From an uncultured Lachnospiraceae bacterium (GTDB lineage: Bacteria; Bacillota; Clostridia; Lachnospirales; Lachnospiraceae): a DNA stretch of 41,830 bases. A model generated the notes under the pieces. The model made no database searches. It had not been told where the DNA came from and saw only the letters and a list, made by a program, of their open reading frames with translations. This document shows, piece by piece, positions 6,888 through 15,766 of this stretch (position 1 is the stretch's first letter; each line of letters begins with the position of its first letter). The position numbers and the translations under genes are program-made. The stretch spans positions 1 to 41,830 of the forward strand of contig CAKRES010000023.1 of assembly GCA_934317845.1 (NCBI GenBank), read 5' to 3'.

Positions 6888-9800
6888 TTATGGTATATTC
6901 TTTACCGTTACCGTACAATTTACTTTTTTGCCATTATAGGTAGCTGATACAACGGCCGTACCCGGTTTGACACCCATGATACGTCCATTGGTTACCGTTA
7001 CAACATTGGCATTAGAACTGTTCCATGTAATGGTTCCATTGGCTGCTGCTCCATCTACGGCAAGTGTATACTGGTCATACTGCTCGATCGCGATCTGCGT
7101 CGGATTCATCTGAATGACAGTAACCTGACACTGTGATTCCAAGCCCTCGTTACAATAGGCTGTGATCGTTGTCGTTCCCGGCTTATGCGTTGTTACCATT
7201 CCATTGCTTGACACCGTTGCGATCGATTCATCATCTGTCATCCAGCGGATTCCGCTTGTTGTGTTCGTTGGAATGACTCTCGCCTCTAACTGGCTCTTCT
7301 GACCATTCACTAACGTGATCTCACTTTGCGAGATCGTCAGGCTTTCAATCGGTACCGGATCAATTACTTTCACACGACAGGTTCTTGACAATCTGGAGCC
7401 ATCCGTAGTTTTTACTTTCACAAATGCTGTTCCTGCATTTTCAGCAAACATCGTTCCAGTGCGCTTATTGATACTTACGATATTGGAATCTGAAGATGTC
7501 CAAAGCAGCTTTTTATTTGTGGCACTCTTTGGAAGTACTCTTGCCTTCAAGGTACGATACTGGTAACCCTTGATCAAAGTAATATATGATTTATTGAGTT
7601 TTAATGTTTTTACTTTCTTTACAACAGTGATCACACAGGTTGCCTTTACTTTGCTTCCATCTTTGGCAGTTACGGTAATTTTAGCTTTTCCTATCCGCAA
7701 TGCTTTGCATTTACCGGTGGAAGAAACACTGACTACCTTCTTGTTGGAAGAAGACCATGTCACCTTCCTTTTTGTTGCGGTCTTTCGAAGTACGGTTGCC
7801 TTAAGCTGATAACTGCTGTTCAGTACCATCGAAAGCTTTGTTTTATTCAGCTTGATCTGACGTACCTTTTCTTTTACTGTCACCGTGCACTTGGCAATGT
7901 AGCCACCATCCTCACTGGTACAGGTGATCGTACATTTTCCACCTGCTTTTGGTGTTACTTTTCCATTTGCATCTACAGTTGCAACCTTTGTATTGCTGGA
8001 TTTGAATGTCACATTTTTATTGATGGAATCATTTCCCAGCGGATATAATGTCTTTTTGATCGTAAAGGTATTTCCTACATAGATCGTCTTCTTTTTCGGA
8101 CTTACCTTGATTCCTGTTACAGGCTCCGTTACCGTCACGTAACAGACCGCTGTTTTTCCATTGCTTGTGCTCGCTGTAATGATGACCGGATCTTTGCTGA
8201 CCTTAACACCTGTTACCACACCTTTATCAGATACGGTTGCCACAGTTTTGTCACTTGTCGTCCATGTCACGGTTTTATCCGTTGTGTCTTCCGGCAGGAT
8301 CGTAGCTAACAGTGTCAGCTTCTTTCCACGGCTTACCTTTGCCTCCGATCGGTTCAGCCGAATCTCTGTTGCCAGTCGTCTGACTTCGATCGTACAGGTA
8401 TCATATTTGGCACCGGAATTCGTCTGTACACGGATCGTGGTACTTCCCGGTCCCACCGCCGTTACTTTACCATCCTTATCCACCTTGGCAATGGATTCAT
8501 TGGCAGAACTCCAGATCACAGACTGGTCTGTCGCATTACTTGGCTCAATTCTTGTCTTTAATGCCAGGATCTCTCCTGTCATGATCGGCTCCGTTGGTTT
8601 ATTGGTGATCGTAATACGCTCTACCGGCTGCTCGATCAAAATCGTACATACCGCAAATGGCGCATATCCCTGAAATCCATTATGATCTACCTTGGATGTC
8701 GCACGCACCACGATCTTACCTGGTCCCGTGAAAGTGAGCACACCTTTTTGATCGACCGATCCAATGCTCTCCCCATTGGTGCTGGACATGGAGCTGATCT
8801 CCCATTTTAAACTGTCGTCCAGATAAGTATCCGCAGGTGGATCCTGCACCTGATCGTTGCTCGTTAGATATGCCACTAAGCTTACCTGTTTCGAGGTTAA
8901 TTCTCCTAAGCGTTCCGTAATCTCTGTATCCTTCATTGTCACAGTCTGCGGATACGGACGTACGATATACTGCACAGAATATACAAACTTACCATCGTCA
9001 GTTACCGCATTGACAGTTGCCTTACCCGGCCCTGCTGCGATCAAACTGCAAGTGGAGGCATTGGCACCTTGCGAAGAATTGGTCACTTTGATAACACTTT
9101 CATTCGTAGATGTCCAGTTTACCTTCGCATTTTCCGGAATATGCGTAAAATCATAGGAAGTTACAGTACTGTTGTCTGCCGTACCGGCTACATGCTGCTC
9201 CTGATCTCCCAAACCGGAAATACGTGCCACTAATACATCGGGATCGGCTACAAAACGCTCTCTTGGCACTGTGATACCATTTCCGTTCGTAGTATATCCG
9301 ATCTCGGAATAAAGCTCCTGCTCACTGTTGATCGGATAAGTAGAACCATTGCGGTACACAACGATACCCTGTACCGGACGTGTTACAACAATTTGCGATT
9401 CGCCTACATACAAAGAACCATCGGTTGCCTGCTGTTTGGCACGGATGATAAAGGAGTAGGACGTATCCCCTGCTGCCAATCCATCAAAAAATGCAGCGGT
9501 TGTTTCCATTACAAGTTTTGTTCCATTGATCGTTGCCTTCAATCCACCACTTGTCGTTCCGGCTGCACCAACCGGAAGATTGGTACCAGAGGTTCCAGCA
9601 GGGATCGGATAGATCTGTCCCTCTTCATTTTCGTATTCCCACTCTACAGCTTTATCTGAACTACTGCTAACATTTATTGTTGTACCACTATTGGACGCAT
9701 TTCCTTTTGCATCATAGTTCACACAGTTAAATTTGGTATAGCTTGGTGTAATTCCAAATTTATTTGTTACCAAGATCTGTACCGGTTCCGACTTTAAATC

Positions 9801-10691
9801 TTTTACATCTTTCAATACAACGGTTATCGTAATGGTTCCAACCTCTTTCGTATCATTGGCTGTAACCAGGATATAGACATAACCATCTCTTACTTCAGTA
9901 GAAACCGACTTAAAAATAGACTCCCTATCTAATGTATATCTAGGATCTACATCCTTGATCCTGGATGCTGGTATATTTGTTTTTAATGCCATGGTATCAT
10001 TCGGCTGCAATGGATGCAAATATACACTGGAACGTTCAATCTGTGGATTGATGTCTCCGGACAGCTCTCCATTGATGGAAGTTGTTTCAAAATATTTGTT
10101 GGTAACCGTGATCACCTGTGTCGTGGAGTTTCCATTTTCCTCTGTTCCGGTCTCGGTAGTAGTCTGTGTCTGCTCCTCGCAGTAACGCTGATAGGTATAC
10201 GTCCAATTGATCGTAGCCACACCCGGTCCTACTACAGTAACGACCACACTTCCCTTATTCTTAGTAACCCGCACCACATCCGTGTTGGTAGAAGTATAAT
10301 TCATATTTTCCGGATGGAAGACCGTATTATGTGCCTTGTTCCCCGGTTCCTTGGCTGTGATCGTAAAGGTATCACCCGGCTGACAGGTTCCAATCCCACC
10401 GATCGTCGCCTCTTCAATATAAGGTTTATCCGTAGAGGAAACCTTAGAAGCAGTCACCTCAAAAGTTGGCGCAGGTACAGTAGAAGTGTCGTTCCGGCTC
10501 TCTACCGGCCATACCTCATATTTGGTAGAATCTGCAGCCTGATTCTTGTCCTCATCATATGCTACCCAGGCTGCTTCCGTAAGAGAACTATCCGAATACA
10601 GATGCAAAAGCAGGATCACACCGATCAGCAGCACAGAGATTCCGATTTTTATAAAATTATGTGTTTGTTTGATTCGTTTGCTTTGTGACAC
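6888..10691 (-). CDS. Large exported protein with seven C-terminal Big2 (Ig-like) domains
   Basis: A 1267-residue protein. It starts at GTG (10691), supported by AGGAGG 8 bases upstream. An N-terminal hydrophobic segment (about 15-33) acts as a signal peptide or anchor. The first ~680 residues hold several diverged Ig-like modules (WTSTNESVIKVTN, VNWTYTY type cores). From about 690 to the end, seven Big2 domains of 75-85 residues follow each other without linkers, each with a W-[ST]-S-[ST]-[ND] core, an A-[TK]-V-x-x-x-G-x-V turn and a C-x-[IV]-x-V final strand. No catalytic domain, sorting motif or wall-binding repeat is seen. The array would form a rod-like surface fibre (inference from Ig tandem proteins). 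It follows the 1008-aa gene after 12 bases, so both are co-transcribed. Confidence 0.88.
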   Translation of the reverse strand: MSQSKRIKQTHNFIKIGISVLLIGVILLLHLYSDSSLTEAAWVAYDEDKNQAADSTKYEVWPVESRNDTSTVPAPTFEVTASKVSSTDKPYIEEATIGGIGTCQPGDTFTITAKEPGNKAHNTVFHPENMNYTSTNTDVVRVTKNKGSVVVTVVGPGVATINWTYTYQRYCEEQTQTTTETGTEENGNSTTQVITVTNKYFETTSINGELSGDINPQIERSSVYLHPLQPNDTMALKTNIPASRIKDVDPRYTLDRESIFKSVSTEVRDGYVYILVTANDTKEVGTITITVVLKDVKDLKSEPVQILVTNKFGITPSYTKFNCVNYDAKGNASNSGTTINVSSSSDKAVEWEYENEEGQIYPIPAGTSGTNLPVGAAGTTSGGLKATINGTKLVMETTAAFFDGLAAGDTSYSFIIRAKQQATDGSLYVGESQIVVTRPVQGIVVYRNGSTYPINSEQELYSEIGYTTNGNGITVPRERFVADPDVLVARISGLGDQEQHVAGTADNSTVTSYDFTHIPENAKVNWTSTNESVIKVTNSSQGANASTCSLIAAGPGKATVNAVTDDGKFVYSVQYIVRPYPQTVTMKDTEITERLGELTSKQVSLVAYLTSNDQVQDPPADTYLDDSLKWEISSMSSTNGESIGSVDQKGVLTFTGPGKIVVRATSKVDHNGFQGYAPFAVCTILIEQPVERITITNKPTEPIMTGEILALKTRIEPSNATDQSVIWSSANESIAKVDKDGKVTAVGPGSTTIRVQTNSGAKYDTCTIEVRRLATEIRLNRSEAKVSRGKKLTLLATILPEDTTDKTVTWTTSDKTVATVSDKGVVTGVKVSKDPVIITASTSNGKTAVCYVTVTEPVTGIKVSPKKKTIYVGNTFTIKKTLYPLGNDSINKNVTFKSSNTKVATVDANGKVTPKAGGKCTITCTSEDGGYIAKCTVTVKEKVRQIKLNKTKLSMVLNSSYQLKATVLRKTATKRKVTWSSSNKKVVSVSSTGKCKALRIGKAKITVTAKDGSKVKATCVITVVKKVKTLKLNKSYITLIKGYQYRTLKARVLPKSATNKKLLWTSSDSNIVSINKRTGTMFAENAGTAFVKVKTTDGSRLSRTCRVKVIDPVPIESLTISQSEITLVNGQKSQLEARVIPTNTTSGIRWMTDDESIATVSSNGMVTTHKPGTTTITAYCNEGLESQCQVTVIQMNPTQIAIEQYDQYTLAVDGAAANGTITWNSSNANVVTVTNGRIMGVKPGTAVVSATYNGKKVNCTVTVKNIP

Positions 10692-10703
10692 GGTCCGTTC
10701 CTC

Positions 10704-13700
10704 CTACTTCTTGATCTTATTTCCCGTAATATCTTTATCAGTTAATTCTCTCTTTACGGTGATCCGGCATCTTGCCTTTTTGCCGCTGCCATCCTTTGAT
10801 TTCACAATGATCATACAGCTTCCGATACGCTTGGCAGTAACCACACCCTTTTTCGATACAGATGCAACCGCCTTATTTGAGGAAGCATAAGAAAGTGCTT
10901 TCTGATCAGCATTTGCCGGCCGTATCTTTGCCGTAAGTGTCAGCTTTTGTTTTGGTTTCATCGCATATTGTGTGTGATTGAGCGTCAGTTTACTGATATA
11001 ACGCCGCACCTTCACCTTACACGATGCTTTTTTGCCACTTCCATCCATAGAAGAACAGGTGATCACTGCAGTTCCATAATTCTTTGCGGTGATTACACCC
11101 TTTTGATTCACAATAGCAACCTTTTTATTGGAACTTGAAAAGCTTACTTCCTTATTGGTTGCGGTAGCAGAAGTGATCGTAGCCGAAAGCGCATACTTAC
11201 TTCCGCGCTTCATGATACGACTTTTCTTATTCAGTTTGATCTTTTTCACCTTCTCATCTACGGTGATATAACAGGATGTCATCATATCCCGGTTACGACT
11301 TCGTACCGTAATATAACAATGTCCTCCGGCAACTGCTGTAACAACACCGGAATCTGACACCTTGGCCACAGTCGGATCTGTGGAAGCATAGATCACAGTC
11401 GCATTCGTCGCATCCTTTGGTGTGACATTTTTTGTCAGCGTTAACGTTTCTCCCGGACTCAATGTCTTTGATGCCGGAGACACAGAAAGTGAAGTCAGAG
11501 GTACTACAACATTGACAATACAAGTTGCCTGTATCGTAGCACTGCGATCTACAATATAGGCTGTGATCACAACCGGATCCCCCACCTTCTCTGCCTTGAT
11601 CACGCCATCCTGGGTAACAGAAACAACCTCTGGCTTATTGGAACTCCATGTCACAGTCTGCTCCGACGCAGTGGAAGGAAATACCTGTGCTTCTAATACG
11701 GCTTCCTCTCCAATATTCAGATCCATAACAGAATCACTGATGTCGATACGGGATACTGCCTGATAGACTTCAACCGTACAAGTTGCTGTGATCTGTCCAT
11801 CGTCTGCACGTACCAGAATCGTTGCCGTACCACCAGTTACACCGGTCACCCGGCCATCATTGTCCACCATTGCCACTTTATTGTCTGAGCTTTCCCATGT
11901 CACCTCTTTATTGGAAGGTTCATATCCCGGATAGTTCGACAGCAATGTGTAATTGATCGTAAAACTCTCTCCTACACTGATCTTTTTAAAATAATCCTGC
12001 AGCACGATCGAAGCAACCGGAACATTTACCGTGATTACAATAGAGTCTGCAATCTTAGCATCCGTTGCAGAAGTACAAGTGATCGTAACCTGTCCAGCAG
12101 AATGCAACGTTACCTTACCGGTGTAAACATCTACTGTTGCCACGGATTCATTACTGCTCGACCAATGTATTGTTGTATCTAACGCATTCAGGTAAGCATC
12201 ATAATCCGGAGTATCAATCATGTCATCCACTGCATCAGACTGAACATTTGCAAATAACTGTAGTTCCTTCTCTGCTAAATTGACAGTCATATCCGTACTC
12301 GTGATCTTGACCGAGCTTACTTTCGGCACTACCTCGACATAAAGCGTATCACTGGCATCCGGATTGGTTTTAGAAGTTGCCACAACCACACAATGTCCCG
12401 GTTTTTGCGGCACAACCGTACAGTAATTACTTTCTGCCGAAATCGTTGCCACTGTCTGATCCGTACAAAACCAAGTGATATCATCCGGCTGATCCGCATC
12501 CACACCGTTGGTTTCATCTCCGGCTACTGATGCTGTCACAGTTGCCCCACTCGTCTTGGCACCATCCAGGTATACGGTAATTTCATGATTGGAAAGCGTC
12601 AATGCCGTAGCAGGCTGTGTTACCGTAACATATCGAATATCTTCAATCTGTCTGCCATTGATCGTCTGATAAGCAAAAATCGTAAATTCTCTTGTTTCAC
12701 TTAAATTCAGATCCTTCGTAATAGTCAGTAATGCCACATTTGCAAGCTGAGCATTGGAAGAATCACTAGAAGAGGTTGTGATCAAAAAAGGACTGTCCTT
12801 ATCCTGGGAAAGCTTGGCATCCTCTGTTGCCGTTGCTCTTGTTACCCTTCCCTTATAAAGTTCCCAGGATACCGGATAATTTGTATTGGTAACTGATGCA
12901 CGCAGTTCCTTGGTGGAAGGATTGTTCTCTGTTCCCTTTTGCATGGAAAATGTTTCTTCTTCACTTAATTTCAGTGTATCAATAACATGCAGGTGCAGAT
13001 AGATCATAACAGTATGTATTCCTCCATCAGGAGCAGTTACCGTTGTCTCACTGGACAAAACGATAGGTTCCGATGGTAATGTTGTTGACTGCCCATTTTC
13101 ATTTTCAAAAGTATACATTCCGTTATCAATCAGGTAAGTGGCATGCCCGGTTGCATTTGTTACAGAAATACTGGTTTTCTTATTTGTATACAATACAACG
13201 TTCTTCCCTTTAATCGTCAGATCCGTTGTATAGCAGTATGCTTTCATGCTAGGCTCTAACTGTCCGGTTGTAATTTTTCCTGCACCACCCCGTTCAAAAT
13301 AAAACGAATCGTTTACAAGCACTGTAAAAGTCACCGACTGGGTATATCCCAGTGTCTGGTTGGTTGCTGTCATCGTGATCTCGGCTCCGCCGGTATGTCC
13401 CACAACAGTGCAGGAGGTTCCTTTCGTCGGATCGGAAGCTCCTGCGGAACCATTCCAATATACATGTGCCTGTTCTTTATCACTACTCTCCCAGACTGTG
13501 TCCCCGGAATTACCGGAGTTGACCCCCAGTGTTACAGTTTCCCCTTCGTATAAATAATAGGTTTTGTTTGCCTCAACATTCTGTCCGGCAACATTCAGCC
13601 AGCCTGTCACCTCAGATGTTGCTGCCTTGCTGTCGTAAAATACCGCTCCCTGCAGTGATGACAGAACCATCAGCAGTACAAGAACCACTGCCACCCCTTT

Positions 13701-13730
13701 TTTCAGATAATGTCTTTTATATGTTGTCAT
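10704..13730 (-). CDS. Large secreted protein with tandem Big2 (Ig-like) domains
   Basis: A 1008-residue protein. The ATG start has GGAGGAG 7 bases upstream. A signal peptide (about 1-36: basic start, VAVVLVLLMVLSSLQGAVF core) is followed by a diverged Ig-like region (about 40-370) and about seven Big2 domains (about 375-990), with cores such as IHWSSSNESVATVD, VTWESSDNKVAMVD and VTWSSNKPEVVSVT. The last two domains are notably Lys-rich and the protein ends KDITGNKIKK. No LPXTG, SLH or choline-binding motif is visible; the basic C-terminus may bind anionic wall polymers (inference). It lies between the amidase gene and the 1267-aa gene and is similar to the latter, probably by ancient duplication. 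Confidence 0.88.
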   Translation of the reverse strand: MTTYKRHYLKKGVAVVLVLLMVLSSLQGAVFYDSKAATSEVTGWLNVAGQNVEANKTYYLYEGETVTLGVNSGNSGDTVWESSDKEQAHVYWNGSAGASDPTKGTSCTVVGHTGGAEITMTATNQTLGYTQSVTFTVLVNDSFYFERGGAGKITTGQLEPSMKAYCYTTDLTIKGKNVVLYTNKKTSISVTNATGHATYLIDNGMYTFENENGQSTTLPSEPIVLSSETTVTAPDGGIHTVMIYLHLHVIDTLKLSEEETFSMQKGTENNPSTKELRASVTNTNYPVSWELYKGRVTRATATEDAKLSQDKDSPFLITTSSSDSSNAQLANVALLTITKDLNLSETREFTIFAYQTINGRQIEDIRYVTVTQPATALTLSNHEITVYLDGAKTSGATVTASVAGDETNGVDADQPDDITWFCTDQTVATISAESNYCTVVPQKPGHCVVVATSKTNPDASDTLYVEVVPKVSSVKITSTDMTVNLAEKELQLFANVQSDAVDDMIDTPDYDAYLNALDTTIHWSSSNESVATVDVYTGKVTLHSAGQVTITCTSATDAKIADSIVITVNVPVASIVLQDYFKKISVGESFTINYTLLSNYPGYEPSNKEVTWESSDNKVAMVDNDGRVTGVTGGTATILVRADDGQITATCTVEVYQAVSRIDISDSVMDLNIGEEAVLEAQVFPSTASEQTVTWSSNKPEVVSVTQDGVIKAEKVGDPVVITAYIVDRSATIQATCIVNVVVPLTSLSVSPASKTLSPGETLTLTKNVTPKDATNATVIYASTDPTVAKVSDSGVVTAVAGGHCYITVRSRNRDMMTSCYITVDEKVKKIKLNKKSRIMKRGSKYALSATITSATATNKEVSFSSSNKKVAIVNQKGVITAKNYGTAVITCSSMDGSGKKASCKVKVRRYISKLTLNHTQYAMKPKQKLTLTAKIRPANADQKALSYASSNKAVASVSKKGVVTAKRIGSCMIIVKSKDGSGKKARCRITVKRELTDKDITGNKIKK

Positions 13731-13771
13731 AGGAACTCCTCCGAATTATCATTCTTGCAATATACAGTAAT

Positions 13772-13800
13772 AGTATACCATTTTTTTATGTTCTTTTGAA
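13772..13800 (-). promoter_or_regulatory. Possible internal promoter of the Big2 genes
   Basis: Minus strand TTCAAA (13800-13795), 17 bases, TATACT (13777-13772), 42 bases before the start of the 1008-aa gene. The -35 box matches only partly. If active, it would let the three large Big2 genes be expressed apart from the amidase gene. Confidence 0.45.
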
Positions 13801-13884
13801 CAGTATACTCCATAACTTTTATCGGCATTTTCATGCTCCTACTTTATCTTTTGTTTTGGAATCCGGCTCACGATCCCTGTTACA

Positions 13885-15609
13885 CTATTTTACCTTTATT
13901 GTAAGTTCTCTGCTCACCCCGCTGGAATCCTCTGCTTTACAGATCACCTGTGCGGTTCCCTTTTTCAAAGCAGTAACCTTTCCTGCCTTTGTCACCTTCA
14001 AGATCTTACTGTCAGAGCTTGCGTAGGTAACTCCCTTCTCTGTCGCAATGCTTGGCGCAACCGTTGCTTTCAGGCTGTATCTTTTTCCCTTTTTCAAGTT
14101 CAATGCTGTGTCATTGACATTCAGCTTAATACCGGAGACCAGAATATTGCTGTCATCTGCGGAACGCTTCTTCAAACCATAGTAAGAAACAATTGCCTTG
14201 GCATCTGCCACACCCATCTTCTTACACTTAGCTGCACTGTTCATGCGGACATAATCAGAACTGTCAATATATCCGTGTTCCACGATCATAGCAGGAATGC
14301 CACGATATACGGAATCGCGGATCACACCATAATAATCGGCACGCTGTCTATTGGAATACTTCAAGTACGCAGATTTTCTTGTGTAAACTCCACGGTTACG
14401 ATAACCGCAGTCTTTGGAAAGCTGCGTTACGATCTTTTTTCCCAGTGCCTTCATCGCTTTATGATATGCCGATGTTTTGGTATAACGTGTTACCCAAACT
14501 TCAGAACCTGCGCGTCCGACTCCACCGGACGCATTGATATGCTGGCTGATCAGGACATCTGCATCCGCTGCCTGTGCAAATTTGGCACGCGTCGTAAGCC
14601 CCATCAGTTTACTGGTATTGCTCTGTCTCGTTAAATATACCGTAACTCCTTCATACTGTTCTAAATATGCTTTTGTAGCTTTGGCAATGCGAAGATTGAT
14701 ATCGCGCTCCTTCAATCCTTTCGAACGGTTGATCGCTCCGGAATCGTGCCCTCCATGACCGGGATCCAGCACGATCACAAGATTATCTTTTACCGTAATT
14801 TTTATTGTTGCCTTAACATTACTGCCATCTACCGCTTTTACCGTAATAGTTGCGATTCCTTTCTTTTTGGCCGATACCACTCCAGTTTTGGAAACAGAAG
14901 CGACTTTGGAATTCGAGCTTTCATAGGTTACATTTTTATTAGTAGCATTTTCCGGTTTTACCGTAACAGTAAGAGAACGGTTTGCTCCCTCCTGCAGTGT
15001 CATTGCAGATGGCGAAATCGTAAGCGACGTCACTTTTACATCTGTTGCATCTGCGGATGGTGCAGATTTTTCCTTTACCGTAAAGGTGTCAAGTGTCGCA
15101 TCAAACAACCCAATTGTCTGGGTCTTTTTGTCTTTTGCTGATACATAATAAACGATGGCCAGACGATACGTTCCAACAACAAACTTCTGATCCAACGTCA
15201 CCGTTGCCTGATACAGCATTGTTCCCTCATTGTAGAGAAGCTCTACCGGAATCATTTCAGATGATGCCGTATTCTGGAAAACGGCTGTGAGCTTCTGATC
15301 CGTGATCTGTGTAGGAGCTAATTTGGTCTGTAACGCAATCGAAAGAGAGGAGCCAAGCTCTGGTGTCTGAGAAGAAAATGTAAGTTTTTCTACTGTAAAT
15401 ATCTCCTGTTGGGCATCCTTGCTGACGTCCCCACTTGCGTCTTTGCTGGCATCTTTACTTGCATCCTTGCTGGCATCTTTACTCGCATCCTTGCTGGCTG
15501 CTGCCCTTACAACGCCCTCCCCTGTCTCAGATACAAGACTCCAATTGCCTGTCATTCCAAACAACAGACAGGTGATCAACAAATACGCCATAATTCTTTT
15601 GGTTCGCAT
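13885..15609 (-). CDS. Secreted N-acetylmuramoyl-L-alanine amidase (Amidase_3) with flanking Big2 domains
   Basis: A 574-residue protein. The start at 15609 (MRTKRIM) is preferred over the longer reading because a signal peptide begins there and AAAGGA/AAGGAC lies 9-13 bases upstream. Layout: signal peptide about 1-37; low-complexity SKDA repeats 39-66; an unassigned beta domain about 70-180; Big2 domain about 190-275; Amidase_3 catalytic domain 278-480; second Big2 domain 488-574. The zinc and catalytic set is intact: His285 (LDPGHGG), Glu301 (LKERD), His357 (SQHINA) and Glu444 (VEHGYI). The enzyme should cut the MurNAc-L-Ala bond of peptidoglycan. As first gene of the Big2 run it may open the wall for, or anchor beside, the large Ig proteins (inference). 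Confidence 0.92.
   Translation of the reverse strand: MRTKRIMAYLLITCLLFGMTGNWSLVSETGEGVVRAAASKDASKDASKDASKDASKDASGDVSKDAQQEIFTVEKLTFSSQTPELGSSLSIALQTKLAPTQITDQKLTAVFQNTASSEMIPVELLYNEGTMLYQATVTLDQKFVVGTYRLAIVYYVSAKDKKTQTIGLFDATLDTFTVKEKSAPSADATDVKVTSLTISPSAMTLQEGANRSLTVTVKPENATNKNVTYESSNSKVASVSKTGVVSAKKKGIATITVKAVDGSNVKATIKITVKDNLVIVLDPGHGGHDSGAINRSKGLKERDINLRIAKATKAYLEQYEGVTVYLTRQSNTSKLMGLTTRAKFAQAADADVLISQHINASGGVGRAGSEVWVTRYTKTSAYHKAMKALGKKIVTQLSKDCGYRNRGVYTRKSAYLKYSNRQRADYYGVIRDSVYRGIPAMIVEHGYIDSSDYVRMNSAAKCKKMGVADAKAIVSYYGLKKRSADDSNILVSGIKLNVNDTALNLKKGKRYSLKATVAPSIATEKGVTYASSDSKILKVTKAGKVTALKKGTAQVICKAEDSSGVSRELTIKVK
15412..15495. repeat. 12-bp repeats encoding (SKDA)n in the amidase
   Basis: Seven near-tandem 12-base units encode residues 39-66 of the amidase as SKDA repeats, with one unit changed to SGDV. 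Units differ at wobble positions (AGC/AGT, AAG/AAA, GCC/GCG/GCA), so the amino-acid pattern is under selection or the array is old. The stretch is a flexible, charged spacer directly after the signal peptide. Confidence 0.85.
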
Positions 15610-15650
15610 GATAATTCGTCCTTTCCTTTGTAATTCTAATCCTGAAAACA

Positions 15651-15679
15651 AGGGTATCACATGCCTTTCTGCTTGTAAA
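15651..15679 (-). promoter_or_regulatory. Possible promoter of the amidase/Big2 operon
   Basis: Minus strand TTTACA (15679-15674), a 17-base spacer, TACCCT (15656-15651), 41 bases before the amidase start. The -10 box is weak, so the real promoter may differ. The yebC terminator just upstream implies that a promoter must exist in this 110-base gap. Confidence 0.35.
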
Positions 15680-15720
15680 TACTCCTCACAACATTCTCAT
15701 GTTACCGGAAAAATCTGCAT

Positions 15721-15759
15721 AAAAAATCACCTGTGAAATGGCATCCATCCCACAGGTGA
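15721..15759 (-). terminator. Terminator after yebC
   Basis: TCACCTGTG (15727-15735) pairs with CACAGGTGA (15751-15759), with an inner ATGG/CCAT pairing. On the minus strand the stem is followed by six T residues (15726-15721). It closes the rex-to-yebC run 8 bases past the yebC stop. Confidence 0.85.
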
Positions 15760-15766
15760 AATGTTT

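Noticed and set aside
8161..8673. Long plus-strand frames opposite the Big2 genes (also 10014-10688 and others)
   Set aside because: They mirror repeat-rich coding sequence on the minus strand, have no ribosome binding site and give no recognisable product.
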